A DNA stretch of 64,000 nucleotides. It comes from Mycoplasma miroungirhinis (lineage in GTDB: Bacteria; Bacillota_I; Bacilli_A; Mycoplasmatales; Metamycoplasmataceae). A program made the position numbers and the translations under genes. Location: positions 434,001 through 498,000 of the forward strand of contig NZ_CP053097.1 in NCBI RefSeq assembly GCF_013008815.1, in the 5' to 3' direction. The notes below the pieces were generated by a model. The model was given only the letters and a program-made list of their open reading frames with translations, made no database searches and had not been told where the DNA came from. Below, piece after piece: positions 1 to 11,419 of this stretch (its first letter is position 1; each line of letters begins with the position of its first letter).

Positions 1-544
1 AATTAATTTAGGTTTAAGAATGGCTTATTATACAAGAAACAATGAACCAATTTTCCAAGGTGCTTTTGGACCTGGTCTAAGTCCTGATCATAATGAAGGT
101 GGAAATTCATATCCTACAATGTTAGATTTTAGTAGAGTACCAAAAGTAAGAACATTACATGGATTAGTGTTTAATGATATTGTAAAACCAACTAATAAAC
201 CAAGAAAAATAAAAAAAGTTACATTCTTTAATAACTCAACATCATATGAAGTAGGACAAAAAGACTTAGAACAAGCAGGATTAGAAAATATGGTTTCAGG
301 ACCTATGGAAGCACCGAAAATTGCATTTAGTAATGGTAAAATAACAACTAAATTCAAAATTACAGATAATGATTTAAGTACAGATGCAATAAGTAACTTA
401 TCAACCTTTAAAAAATATGCACAAAATGAAGATAATTCATTTACTGGAACAGTCATAATAAATCAAGGTGCAACTCAATTAAAACAAAAATTAGAAGAAG
501 TTGGATTTACTGTCGAATTTGATAATGAATATGAAATTTCATAA
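1..544 (+). CDS. MIB-like immunoglobulin-binding protein, C-terminal part (5' end outside window)
   Basis: This is the last ~180 residues of a mycoplasma immunoglobulin-binding (MIB) protein, read from base 2 and ending in TAA at 542-544. It aligns over its whole length with the C-terminus of the complete MIB gene at 3242-5575. Shared stretches include MAYYTRNNEPIFQGA and GLSPDHNEGGNSYPTMLDFS; the AFGPG here is AWGPG in the other copy. In the family, MIB is an N-terminally anchored surface protein that clamps the antibody light chain and recruits the MIP protease. The MIP gene follows after 11 bp, the usual MIB-MIP order. The remainder of the gene lies outside the window, so its anchor and length are unknown. 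Confidence 0.88.
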   Translation, partial: INLGLRMAYYTRNNEPIFQGAFGPGLSPDHNEGGNSYPTMLDFSRVPKVRTLHGLVFNDIVKPTNKPRKIKKVTFFNNSTSYEVGQKDLEQAGLENMVSGPMEAPKIAFSNGKITTKFKITDNDLSTDAISNLSTFKKYAQNEDNSFTGTVIINQGATQLKQKLEEVGFTVEFDNEYEIS

Positions 545-555
545 AAAGGAGAAAT

Positions 556-3201
556 ATGAAAAAAACAAAATTAAAATATTTTTTACCTATTTTAATAACT
601 TTAACTACAGTCTCACCATTAATCGCAATTAGTTGTGCAAATAATGTTAATGATAAAAAAGATAATAATAAAATAGATAAAGCAAAAAAAGATGATAAAT
701 TAGCTAAAGATCAAAAAGATAATAATGTTAAACAAAATCAACCTATAGCATTAGTTCCAGAAGAATTAAAAAAAATAGTTGCTAAATCATTTGATGAACT
801 ATATGAACTAAAATTTAAACGCGGAAATAAAAAAGATTTTAGTCCAGAAACAATATGATCTCAGCAAGATGAACTTTTAGATATTAAAGTAAAGTCAGCT
901 TTTGAATCACAAATTTCTATTCATCTTTTAGATGTTATATTAGAACCTAATGCAAATGCAACAGGTAATTTATCTTTATCAATTGAAATCACTGATAAAC
1001 AAACAAATAATAAAACTATTAAAAAATATCCATTAACAGGATTTAAAACTAATGCATATGGAATTTCAGATGATGGAACAATTAAATACAATCCAAATAT
1101 TACAAATGATAAATTAGCACAATATCACAATTTATCTCAAGCACAAAGATTTAAAGAAGATAATGATAAATACATTACTGGTTTAAAAAGACAATATCAA
1201 AATAAATCAGTAGATCAAGTTAGACCAGATTTAAAATATAAAAAAGAAAATGCTAATCAGTTTAATGAAATAGCTAAAAACATTGGTGTCGATAATTTTG
1301 AAAATAGTGCATATAAAGGATTTACATTACCAGTTTATAAAAGTGATGGAACTATTGATGGTCTTTCATTAGCTCCAACTGCAGCACCAGAGCTATTTTC
1401 CGATATAGATTTCATTGGGGGAAGAGTTCCATTTCAATCTGTTGGTTTAGCTAGAATGTTACCTAACCAAAAATATAAAGATATAGCATTACAAACATTT
1501 ATTGGTGACTTTACATATCAAGATAAATTTGAAAAAGAAATATTAGCATATAAAAAAGCTATTGATGAAGTTTCAAAATGAACACCAAGTGATGGAAAAT
1601 TAGCTAAATTTAAAAAAGATTCAATTGATATTGTTGAAAATGACAAACAAATTGCAGAAAATGATTTTCAATCTAAATTATCTAAAACCCAAAATGAAAA
1701 AGATAAACAATCATTAAAAGCAGAACATCAAAGACAAATAGCTAAATTTAATGAAGAAATTAATAAAATCAATTCATACACAAACGAATTTATTATTAAT
1801 GAGTATAAAAATAAAATTAAAGAATATGAATTGCAAGCTAATTCTGGAAATAGATTTCGTAGTGGTTCAGGAACTTTATGATTAATAGATTATGAAATTC
1901 CACAAGGACAAAATTATCCAACTAAATGATTTTTTGCAACAAATTCACACGTTGCAAAATTAATGTCAAATCCTACATTTAGTGGATTTTCACTAACAAG
2001 ATTAGATCCTAATGTAGGAATTAATACAAAATTAAGAATTACAGGTTTTGATAATCATTACAAAACATATACCTTTAATGATCAAAATACAAGACAAATT
2101 CATAAATATGTAACTAAAGTATATGATGCATTAGATTATTTAAATACTTCTCCTTCTGATTTTTTAGCAAATAACCTAAAAGAAAAATATAAAGATGTAG
2201 AAGAAATGGCAGATTTTGCAGTTATTGAAGTTGATTTTGAAGGTTTATTAAAACAAGGTAATGGAATCAATAATAGCGCATATAGATTATCACAATTTGG
2301 TGAAGATGTTCAAACGGATAAATATACAAAAGAAGACAAGAACAAATTTAATGATGCTCAAAAACTAGCCAAGGAAATTACTAATGATTATTATTCATTA
2401 CCAGAAAATAAAAAATCAAGCTTTTTATCAACTTCTTATTTAAAAGATTATGACAAAATTGATTATCCAATCATTACTTTTAATGATAAACCAAATAAAA
2501 AAACAGATGAATTATTCGCTCTAGGATATCCTGTTTCAACTAATGACTTTTTCTTAAGAAGATATGAAGATTATCAAGAATATAATAAAAAACAATCATA
2601 CCATTCATTATGAGTAAATTCAGATTATAGATTTTATTATGCAGATACTCAAGGTGAAGATGGACCTTCAAATATTAAACAAGATAGATTAGATAAAGGA
2701 AATTATTTATCTTATCAAATTGGATTAAGGACATTTTCTAATAAACCAGGTATAAATGACGCATTTTTAGTTGCTCCAATTAGAGGTAATGAATTATATG
2801 AAACTTATAATGAAAAAGGTGAATATAAACAATATTTTAACACTGGTCTTCAATATATGTTAAGACACTTTGTTCCAACAGGTGGATCATCAGGTTCAAG
2901 TGTAAGAAATCAAGACAATAAAATAATTGGATTACATAGTACAATAATTGATGCTGCCAAAACAGATTTTGTTGTTGCATTAAGATCAGAAGGATTTGAT
3001 TATCAAGGTGCTTTTGGAAAATATAACTTACCTCAATATGACTTAATTTATGGTGGAGGTAAAACCCAAAAAACATCATATAGAGAAGCATTAGAAAAAT
3101 TACATAATCAACAAAAATTAGGACATACTTGATTATTTAAAACAGGATTTTCAATTAACGATATACCTGAGGAATTTAAATTTAAAAAATCTACAGAATA
3201 A
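556..3201 (+). CDS. MIP immunoglobulin protease lipoprotein, copy 1
   Basis: An 881-residue lipoprotein of the mycoplasma immunoglobulin protease (MIP, DUF31 peptidase) type. In the family it cleaves the antibody heavy chain held by MIB. A start with AAAAGGAG upstream gives a lysine-rich signal peptide and a lipobox AISC at about residue 25. A low-complexity K/D/N linker follows, then a domain with a short coiled segment, then a trypsin-like fold. SGTLWLIDYE precedes the likely catalytic His465 (ATNSHVAK). MADFAVIEVDF holds a probable Asp, and GGSSGSSV carries the likely nucleophile Ser779. TGA codons encode Trp throughout. The last 564 bp (2604-3167) are nearly identical to copy 2 although the flanking parts have diverged, which points to gene conversion. 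A MIB gene follows after 40 bp. Confidence 0.9.
2604..3167 (+). repeat. Near-identical block shared by the two MIP genes (copy 1)
   Basis: This block matches 7473-8036 at a constant offset of 4869 bp with no indels and only a handful of substitutions, mostly near 3060-3115. It encodes the catalytic serine region of MIP. The sequence just upstream (2240-2600) differs between the copies by substitutions and length changes, so identity stops sharply. Recent gene conversion is the simplest explanation. Confidence 0.85.
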
Positions 3202-3241
3202 TTTTCATTATATTTTTTAAATTAAAAATAAAGGGGAAAAT

Positions 3242-5575
3242 GTGAAACTACTTAAAACTAAAAAACAAAAAATTTTATTTGTTACAATGTCATCTATATT
3301 TAGTATTGCAACTGCAGTAAGTGTAGCTGTTTATTTTTCTAATAAAACTCATAGTTCATCGTTATACTATTTATCACAAAATCAAAATAAACCTAATTTT
3401 GTTGAAGGAGAAAACATTGATTTAAATGCTCTTGTTTCTAATTCAGATTCTAATCTAAAAAAATTACCTACACCACCTGAACCTCCTAAACAAGAAGAAA
3501 TTCCTCCTGTAATAGAAAAAATAGTTGAACCTCCAAAACCTAAAGAAGAACCTAAACCTGAACCTAAACCTGAACCTAAACCTGAACCTAAAGAAGAACC
3601 TAAACCTGAACCTAAACCTGAACCTAAACCTGAACCTAAACCTGAACCTAAGCCTGAACCTAAGCCTAAACCTAAACCAAAACCAGTTCCAACCCCTAAA
3701 CCTCAAAAACAAAAACAATTTCAAAAAGTATTAGTAAATGGAGTATTTGTTAATGCTGATGTAACACCAGCAAAACCAAGAGATTTATCTTCTTATGACT
3801 TTACTAATAATATAGTTAATCGTGTACCTTATATTAATGATAATACTGAAAAATTAAATAGTATTACTGTTACTGATGAATTACGTGAAAAAAGTATTAG
3901 CGATGTTATAGGTAATGGAAGAGCTCATGGATTAAATTCTCATGCTATAAAACTTTATATTGACATGGCTCAAGATGTTATAAGTAGAAATCAAAATGAA
4001 CCAGAAAAATTACAGTCATTTATAAAACAAAATGAAGATTTTTGAAGAGATGTATTTTATAAATTTCAAAGACTATTTGACAGTGATAACATTCTCAAGT
4101 TTTTAAAAGAAGGAAAAGCAGAAGAATATAAAAATAAAAATTTTCTTTCAAAAGAACATCGATATATTTGATTACATTCAAATATTGATTGAACTAAATT
4201 TACAAAATTATCTTCAACTGCAGAAGATTATCTAAAAAAAGGTTTTGTCTTAGATCCTTCAAATGCTTATATTAATGAAGATGGAACACTTGAATCACAT
4301 GCATATGGTCAACCAGATAGATTTAATTCAGTTACAAGTCGTTTAAGAAGAGATAATAGTACAAGAAGAGTATTTAGTTACGATTCACAATGAAATCGAA
4401 GCCCTGATGATATACGTAATGGTGTTTATGAAGGTTGAAATTCTAGAGATGCTTCAACAGATGAAGTTTTTCAAAATTTAATTAATCCATATAAAGATGG
4501 AATAAGAGTAAAATACATGACCAGAAAAATTCCAACAAATGATCCTGATCAAATAAATGAAGGTTATGTAATTGAAATTGATGCAGCTAATGAATCAGGT
4601 TATGATAAAACATTAAATTTAATTAATACATTAAAACAAAAAAATCAAAATGTTGTTTCATATCGAATTAAAAATATGGGGCAAAATGATTCAGCACAAA
4701 AATTTAAACACATTTTAAAAGCTTTACCAAATGATATTTTACAAGTTGAATTATTTTTCTCTGCGCAAGCTACAAATACAAGTTCACTAATTGCTCTAGA
4801 AGATAAAAAGATTAAAGAACTTTCTTTATATACATTAGGTAATTCATTACTAGATCAATGATCAATTAATCCTTTTGCTTTTAGAAATACAGCATGGATA
4901 AATACAAATGATTATAATGTAAGTTTTGAATACGGAAATCAAAAAAATATTGCCACAAGAATTACATTTAATACATTAGCTTTTGATCAAGAAGATTATC
5001 TAGAAAATGATCAAGATCACTTTAAGAGAATCAATTTAGGTTTAAGAATGGCTTATTATACAAGAAACAACGAACCAATTTTTCAAGGTGCTTGAGGACC
5101 TGGTCTAAGTCCTGATCATAATGAAGGTGGAAATTCATATCCTACAATGTTAGATTTTAGTAGAGTACCACAAATAAGAACATTACATGGATTAGTGTTT
5201 AATGACATTGTAAAACCAACTAATAAACCAAGAAAAATAACAAAAGTTACATTCTTTAATAATTCATCAGCATATGAAATAGGACAAAAAGACTTAGAAC
5301 AAGCAGGATTAGAAAACTTAGATACTGGTAACCCATATGAAAAACCACAAATTAAATTTAGTAATGGTAAAACAACAACTAAATTTAAAATTACAGATAA
5401 TAATTTAAGTACTAATGCAATAAGTAATTTATTAACATTTAAAAAATATGCAGAAAATGGAGATAGTGCATTTACTGGAACAGTTATAGTAAATCCTGAA
5501 GCTACTCAACTAAAACAATATTTAGAATCGGTAGGATTTACTGTTGAATTTGATAATCAATATGAAATTTCATAA
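3242..5575 (+). CDS. MIB immunoglobulin-binding protein, complete copy
   Basis: A 777-residue surface protein of the MIB family, using a GTG start behind AAAGGGGAAAAT; an ATG two bases earlier is in the wrong frame. Residues ~12-33 form an N-terminal membrane anchor (ILFVTMSSIFSIATAVSVAV). A Pro-rich stretch with a (KPEP)n spacer follows at about residues 104-146, then the large antibody-binding body, and finally a C-terminal domain that matches the partial gene at 1-544. In the known MIB structure the spacer lifts the binding arms from the membrane and the body wraps the antibody light chain. MIP copy 2 begins 11 bp downstream. There is no catalytic motif. Trp is encoded by many TGA codons. 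Confidence 0.9.
3551..3680 (+). repeat. 12-bp tandem repeat (CCTAAACCTGAA) coding KPEP spacer
   Basis: A run of imperfect 12-bp units in the MIB gene, each coding two Pro-Lys/Pro-Glu dipeptides. It is interrupted once by AAAGAAGAA (KEE) and degenerates to KPKPKP at the 3' end. Because the unit is a multiple of three, slippage would change spacer length in frame rather than switch the gene off. Confidence 0.9.
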
Positions 5576-5586
5576 AAGGAGAAATA

Positions 5587-8070
5587 ATGAAAAAATTAAA
5601 ATATATTTTACCTGTTTTAATTACTTTAGCTACTATTCCACCATTATTAGCAATTAGCTGTTCAAATAATAGTAATAATAATACAAATACAAACAACACC
5701 ATTGATACTAATAATAAAGATGATTTAATAGAAAATAAATCATTTGATGAACTATATGACTTCAATTTAAAACAAGGTAAAAAAGAAGATTACAGTCCAG
5801 AAACAATAAAATCTCAACAAAATCTACTTTTAGATATTAAAGTTAAAAAACAATTTGAATCACAAATTTCTATTCGTCTTTTAGATGTTATAGAAGAAAA
5901 TAATGCAACAGGTAATTTATCTTTATCAATTGAAATTACTAATAAAAAAACAAATAATAAAACTCTTAAAAAATATCCATTAACAGGATTTAAAAAAACA
6001 ATAAATGGAATTTCTGATGATGGAACAATTAAATACAATCCAAATATTACAAATGATAAACTAAGTGAGTATCAAAACTTATCTCAAGCACAAAGATTTA
6101 AAGAAGATAATGATAAATATATTGCTGGTTTAAAAAGACAATATCAAAATCAACCAGTAGATCAAGTTAGACCTGATTTAAAATATAATCCCAATCATGC
6201 ATCTAAATTTAACTATATAGCAAAAACTATTGGCATCGATAATTATGAAAATAGTGCATACAAAGGCTTTACATTACCAGTTTATAAAGAAAATGGAGAC
6301 ATAGAAGGTTTATCATTAACTCCAACTGCAGCGCCTGAATTATTTTCAAATATTGATTTTATAGGAGATAGAGATCCTTTTCAATCAGTTGGTTTAGCTA
6401 GAATGCTACCTAATCAAAAATATAAAGATATAGCATTACAAACATTTATTGGTGATTTTACATATCAAAATAAATTGGAAAAAGAAATATCATCATACCA
6501 AAGAGCAATTGAAGAAGTTTCTAAATGAACAGAAAATGATCCTAAATTAACTAAATTTAAACAAAATTCTATTAAAGAAGTGGAAGACAATAAACAAAGA
6601 GAAGAAAATTTATATCAAATTAAATTATCTAAAACTCAAAATATAAAAGATAAAGAATCTCTAACAAATCAACACCGTAAAAAAATAGCAGAACTAGATC
6701 AAGAAATTCAAAAAATTAATGGTTATACAAAACAATTTATTATTAATGAATATACAAAAGAAATTGAAAAATTTAAAGAACAAGCAAAAGGTAACAAATT
6801 ATTTTCAGCATCAGGAACTTTATGATTAATAGATTATGAAATTCCACAAGGACAAGATTATCCAACAAAATGATTTTTTGCAACAAATTCACATGTCGCA
6901 AAATTAATGTCAAATCCTACATTTAGTGGATTTTCATTAACAAGATTAAATTCTAATGTGGGAATTAATACAAAATTAAAAACAACAGGTTTTGATACAC
7001 ATTATAAAACATATTCATTTAGTGGTAATGGTGTTAAACAATATGTAACTAAAGTATATGATGCATTAGATTATTTAAATACTTCTCCTTCTGATTTTTT
7101 AGCAAATAACTTAAAAGAAAAATATAAAGATGTAGAAGAAATGGCAGATTTTGCAGTTATTGAAGTTGATTTTGAAGAATTATTTAAAAATAATAATGAA
7201 GTTATAACTGATCGACCAACTGATATTCAAACAAAAGTAAAAGAAATTACAAACGATTATTATAATCTCCCTGATAATAAAAAATCAAACTTTTTATCTA
7301 CATCATATTTAGAAAATTATGACAAAATTGATTATCAACTTATTTATTTACCAAATCAAGAAAAGAAACAAACAGATGAATTATTTGCTCTAGGATATCC
7401 TGTTTCAACTAATGACTTTTTCTTAAGCCCAAATGAAGATAAAAAAGAATATGATGCAAAAAAAGGAACTAGTTCATTATGAGTAAATTCAGATTATAGA
7501 TTTTATTATGCAGATACTCAAGGTGAAGATGGACCTTCAAATATTAAACAAGATAGATTAGATAAAGGAAATTATTTATCTTATCAAATTGGATTAAGGA
7601 CATTTTCTAATAAACCAGGTATAAATGACGCATTTTTAGTTGCTCCAATTAGAGGTAATGAATTATATGAAACTTATAATGAAAAAGGTGAATATAAACA
7701 ATATTTTAACACTGGTCTTCAATATATGTTAAGACACTTTGTTCCAACAGGTGGATCATCAGGTTCAAGTGTAAGAAATCAAGACAATAAAATAATTGGA
7801 TTACATAGTACAATAATTGATGCTGCCAAAACAGATTTTGTTGTTGCATTAAGATCTGAAGGATTTGATTATCAAGGTGCTTTTGGAAAATATAACTTAC
7901 CTCAATATGACTTAATTTATGGTGGAGGTAAAAACCAAAAAACATCATATAGAGAAGCATTAGAAAAATTACATAATAATAAAAAATTAGGACATACTTG
8001 ATTATTTAAAACAGGATTTTCAATTAACGATATACCAAAAGAATTTAAATTTAAGGAAATGGACAAATAA
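5587..8070 (+). CDS. MIP immunoglobulin protease lipoprotein, copy 2
   Basis: An 827-residue paralogue of the lipoprotein at 556-3201, with signal peptide and lipobox AISC at about residue 25 and an N-rich linker. The likely triad is ATNSHVAK (His), MADFAVIEVDF (Asp) and GGSSGSSV (Ser). It is shorter than copy 1, chiefly in the linker and in the variable segment around 7010-7480. AAAAGGAGAA lies upstream of the ATG. The stop overlaps the next start as TAATG at 8068-8072, so the protease is translationally coupled to the first gene of the F1-like ATPase. It pairs with the MIB at 3242-5575. Two different MIB-MIP pairs may widen the range of antibodies handled; that is inference. Confidence 0.9.
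7473..8036 (+). repeat. Near-identical block shared by the two MIP genes (copy 2)
   Basis: Counterpart of 2604-3167, collinear and without gaps. It covers the serine end of the protease domain. Confidence 0.85.
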
Positions 8071-9545
8071 TGTTATTTAAAAGAAACATACAAACTCAGC
8101 AAACTTTCGATGATTACAAATCATTAAAACTACTACATATAAAAAATCAACAAACAAAAATATATAAAATAATTGTTCAAATGTTATTGTTAGTTGGATC
8201 ATTATTTATTTTCATTTTTGCAAGCAATACTATATTTGCAAAAAATCTTTTACCTAATAATGATATTCAATATTTCTTTAATTTTGAAAATCCATTATTT
8301 AAACAAATTAATTTATTAATTTTAATTCGTTTTGTATTTTTATGTATTTTATTTTTCTATCCACTTATAAAAACGCATACAGATTTAGTTTTAAATAAAC
8401 AAAAAACTAAAAAATATTTACCTTGATATATTTTTTATATAAGTATTGCAATTTCAGCTCTTGTTTTATTTTTTGTTTTAAATAAAACTTATACAACAAA
8501 TCTTTTATATCTATGTTTTAGTCTAATTATTATTTATATAGTTGATGCAAGTTATAGTATTTATTTATATTTTGTTAATAAAAAAATATCACCAGAAGAA
8601 AACAAAAATAGCAAATGAGTATTTATTAGTTTAATTGCTAAATTTATTATTGTTTTATTTATTTTTTCTACATTATTAGCTTGAAAATTTAGTGCAAGAT
8701 TAGACAATGATTTTTATTTACTAGTTGAATCAAATAAATTTTACGATTTTATAACTAATTTATTTTCAATAAAAAGTGTAACTAATTTTATAATCATTAT
8801 TGTATTTATATTATTTGCATTATTTACTTTATTTTTTAGTTTTATAAATGTATTTTGATTATTAATAGATAAAAACAAAGCAATACCATATATAAAAAGT
8901 AATTTAAGAACTGTTTTGATTGTATTTATTCCATTAGTATTATGAGTACTAACTACATTTAACCAAATTCAAACACCAATAAGTTATGTAGATTCACAAC
9001 CTATTGCAACTAATTATTTATATTTATTATTTTTAATAATTCCTATTACTGCTTTAACTTTATATTTAGTTATTACATTCACTAAAAAATGAAATATAAA
9101 AAGTGCATTAATAAATTCAACATTATTTTGAAGTTTACAAATTATTTTCTGATTAACTTATTGATTACAAACATTTTTAAATGAAAATCAACTAATTAAC
9201 AATAGTATTTTATTTATAACATTAATTTTTGTAATTATTACATTTACTATTCATTACTTAAAAAATATAAAATATACATCTAGAATTAACTTATTATTTG
9301 CATTTAGTTACTTTGTCTTAATAAGTGTAATGATTTTCGTAAATACTATTAATGTAATTGCATTAAGTAATTCAAATAATAATTTTAATTACATCTCAAT
9401 AAATATGTCACTAGATGAAATCTTTACTGTTTTATTATTAATATTTAGTTTAAGTATTTTAATTACTCAATCAGTTAGATTTTGAATTGAATTTAATAAA
9501 TTAGCTAAATATTCACCACAAAAAGAGGTATCTCATGAAATTTAA
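8070..9545 (+). CDS. Polytopic membrane protein of the F1-like X0 ATPase cluster
   Basis: A 491-residue, strongly hydrophobic protein with roughly ten to twelve membrane helices; the first is IIVQMLLLVGSLFIFIFA. It has no resemblance that I can see to the a or c subunits of F0. It is the first gene of a seven-gene set matching published mycoplasma F1-like 'X0' ATPase clusters, whose membrane proteins are unrelated to F0. The start overlaps the MIP stop (TAATG) and the end overlaps the next gene by 11 bp. It probably forms part of the membrane base that couples the ATPase to surface partners; the assignment rests on position and hydrophobicity, not on a motif. Confidence 0.75.
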
Positions 9546-10038
9546 ATTAAAAAAACAACAAATCAAAGAAGAAATAAATACATTTGATTTATACAAAGAT
9601 TATACAAATATTATTGAAAGCGATAATTTTATTACATTTGAGCAATTATCAGCAACTATCTTACTGAAAATGGGTTTAGGTTTTAATTCCCCAATTTATG
9701 TAGAATTTGTCGAAAAATTTAAAAAAGCATTGACAAATAAATGAGATTTATTGTTTAAAAACTTTGTTATTACTTTTAATATTAATCTAAAATTTAGCAA
9801 TGACGTTTTAATTCCAATGATTACTACAACTGAACAATCATCTAATACTACTCTAAATTTTTATCAAGATAAAAATGAAGAATTTAATAAATTTTTAATA
9901 TTGTTTAATAATGAATTAACAAATTTATTAGATAAAAACTTCAGTGTTGAAATATTTTATGAATTAGCAATTTTCAAATCTAAAGAAACAAATAATTTAA
10001 AACTATTATTTAGCAAAGAAAATGTTGAAAGAATTTAA
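9535..10038 (+). CDS. Small unknown protein of the F1-like X0 ATPase cluster
   Basis: A 167-residue soluble protein with no recognised motif. AAAAGAGGT precedes the ATG, which lies inside the end of the upstream membrane gene (11-bp overlap). The stop abuts the next ATG directly. Its place, between the first membrane gene and the gamma-like subunit, matches the second gene of F1-like X0 clusters. It has no signal peptide or membrane helix, so a cytoplasmic stalk role is possible but unproven. Confidence 0.7.
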
Positions 10039-10950
10039 ATGTATTTAGAAAAAGAAAAACAACGTAAAAAAAATCTCGAAAAAATTTATAAAGACGTCAC
10101 TAACAAAAAAAATATTTTGCTAATTGATATTTTAAAATTAAACAAAAAAATGCAATTTTATGTTAATAAAGCTTTATTTAATAAAGAAACATTAATGGCT
10201 TTAAAAAATGAATACAGTGTTAAAAATTCTTTTATCACATCAAAAAATTTAATTTTTACAAATAAAAATACAAAAATTTCAAAATTCTTTAATAAAGAGA
10301 AAAGATTATGAATCTATTTAACAGAAGAACAAAAACACTCAACAGATTCATATTCAAGATATGAAAAATTAATTTTAAGTAAAATAACAAAATCAAACAA
10401 TGATTTTATTACGATTGGTTCAAGAGCTTATGAATTTTCTTTAGAAAATAAGTTAAATGTTTTAAAAAATTATACAAATGATGAAAAAACTGATGATTTA
10501 GCTATTAAATTAAGTTATTTAATAAAACATCTATATTTAGAAAACAAATATTCATCTGTTCAAATGGTAATTAATACAAATAAAAATAAAAAACAAGAAT
10601 TTACATTATTACCACTTGAAAAATTTGATATTAATAAATTTATTTTTAATAAAAATGAAACATTTAATAATGAAGTTAAAAATTTTCAAATTTATCCAGA
10701 TTTAACAGCATTCATTGAAAATGAAGTTAATATTTTTTTAGAAAATGCAATTCAATCACTTATTATTGAATCTAATTTCTTTAATGCTAAAAATAACTTA
10801 ATAACTGCCAACCAAATAATAAATCAATTAGATGAAGAAATAGATAAAATGCACAAACATATAATAAAAGCAAAAAGAGAAAAAGAAATTGAAGATATAG
10901 TTATGTATTTTACAAAATCAAAGGAAACAAAAAATAACAATGAAAAATAA
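10039..10950 (+). CDS. Gamma-like subunit of the F1-like X0 ATPase
   Basis: A 303-residue, helix-rich protein. The C-terminal ~75 residues look like the second coiled-coil strand of F1 gamma: ENAIQSLIIESNFFNAKNNL followed by ANQIINQLDEEIDKMHKHI, comparable with the family pattern in which small residues are followed by N-x-x-x-x-I-x-x-L and an R/K-rich end before EI-x-x-I. The N-terminal helix is also long and charged. It sits upstream of an epsilon-like gene and the alpha/beta pair. If the reading is right, it is the rotating shaft inside the alpha3beta3 ring. The middle of the protein has diverged beyond recognition by eye. Confidence 0.68.
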
Positions 10951-11419
10951 TCCAAAATTTAATATTCATATTTCATCTCTTTCATCAAAATCAGTTAATG
11001 CTAAAAATGCTTCCTTGTTTATAAATTTAAACCAAGAAGATCAATGAATTTTTTTAGAAAATAATTCGCTTGCAAGTTATAAGAACACATTAATTAAAAT
11101 TATTAACCATTTTAATGAGAAAACATTTTATGTATTTTTAGAAAATAGTGATTTTATAGTTAAAAACAATTTAATCGAAATAAATACATTTGCAAACATT
11201 AATTTATTAGTAAGTGATAAAAATAACTTTAATCTCAAACAAAATAAAGAGCAATTAAAAGAAGTAACAAAACAAATAAATTACTATAAAGCTTATACAA
11301 ATTTAGGTTTAGAAGTTGAACAACTAATTAAACTATCTAATTTAGAAACAAAACAATATCAATTAAAATTAAAACAACTTTTATATTTAGTTGATTATGA
11401 GGGGGATATTAATGATTAA
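10940..11419 (+). CDS. Epsilon-like subunit of the F1-like X0 ATPase
   Basis: A 159-residue protein overlapping the gamma-like gene by 11 bp and the next gene by 8 bp. It appears to have a beta-rich N-terminal half (FNIHISSLSSKSV, FINLNQEDQWIFLENNSLAS) and a helical C-terminal half (KEQLKEVTKQINYYKAYT). That layout resembles the beta-sandwich plus helical hairpin of F1 epsilon. Sequence identity is too low for certainty; the call rests on layout and on position after gamma. Confidence 0.55.

Noticed and set aside
556..3201. MIP, MIB and other genes appearing as many broken pieces
   Set aside because: The breaks are all TGA codons, which encode Trp in mycoplasmas; frames are intact.
3551..3680. 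CRISPR-like array
   Set aside because: Short 12-bp direct repeats without spacers, inside a coding frame.
3464..3734. Open frames opposite or out of phase with the MIB spacer, coding RFRF or LNLN repeats
   Set aside because: By-products of the 12-bp tandem repeat read in other frames.
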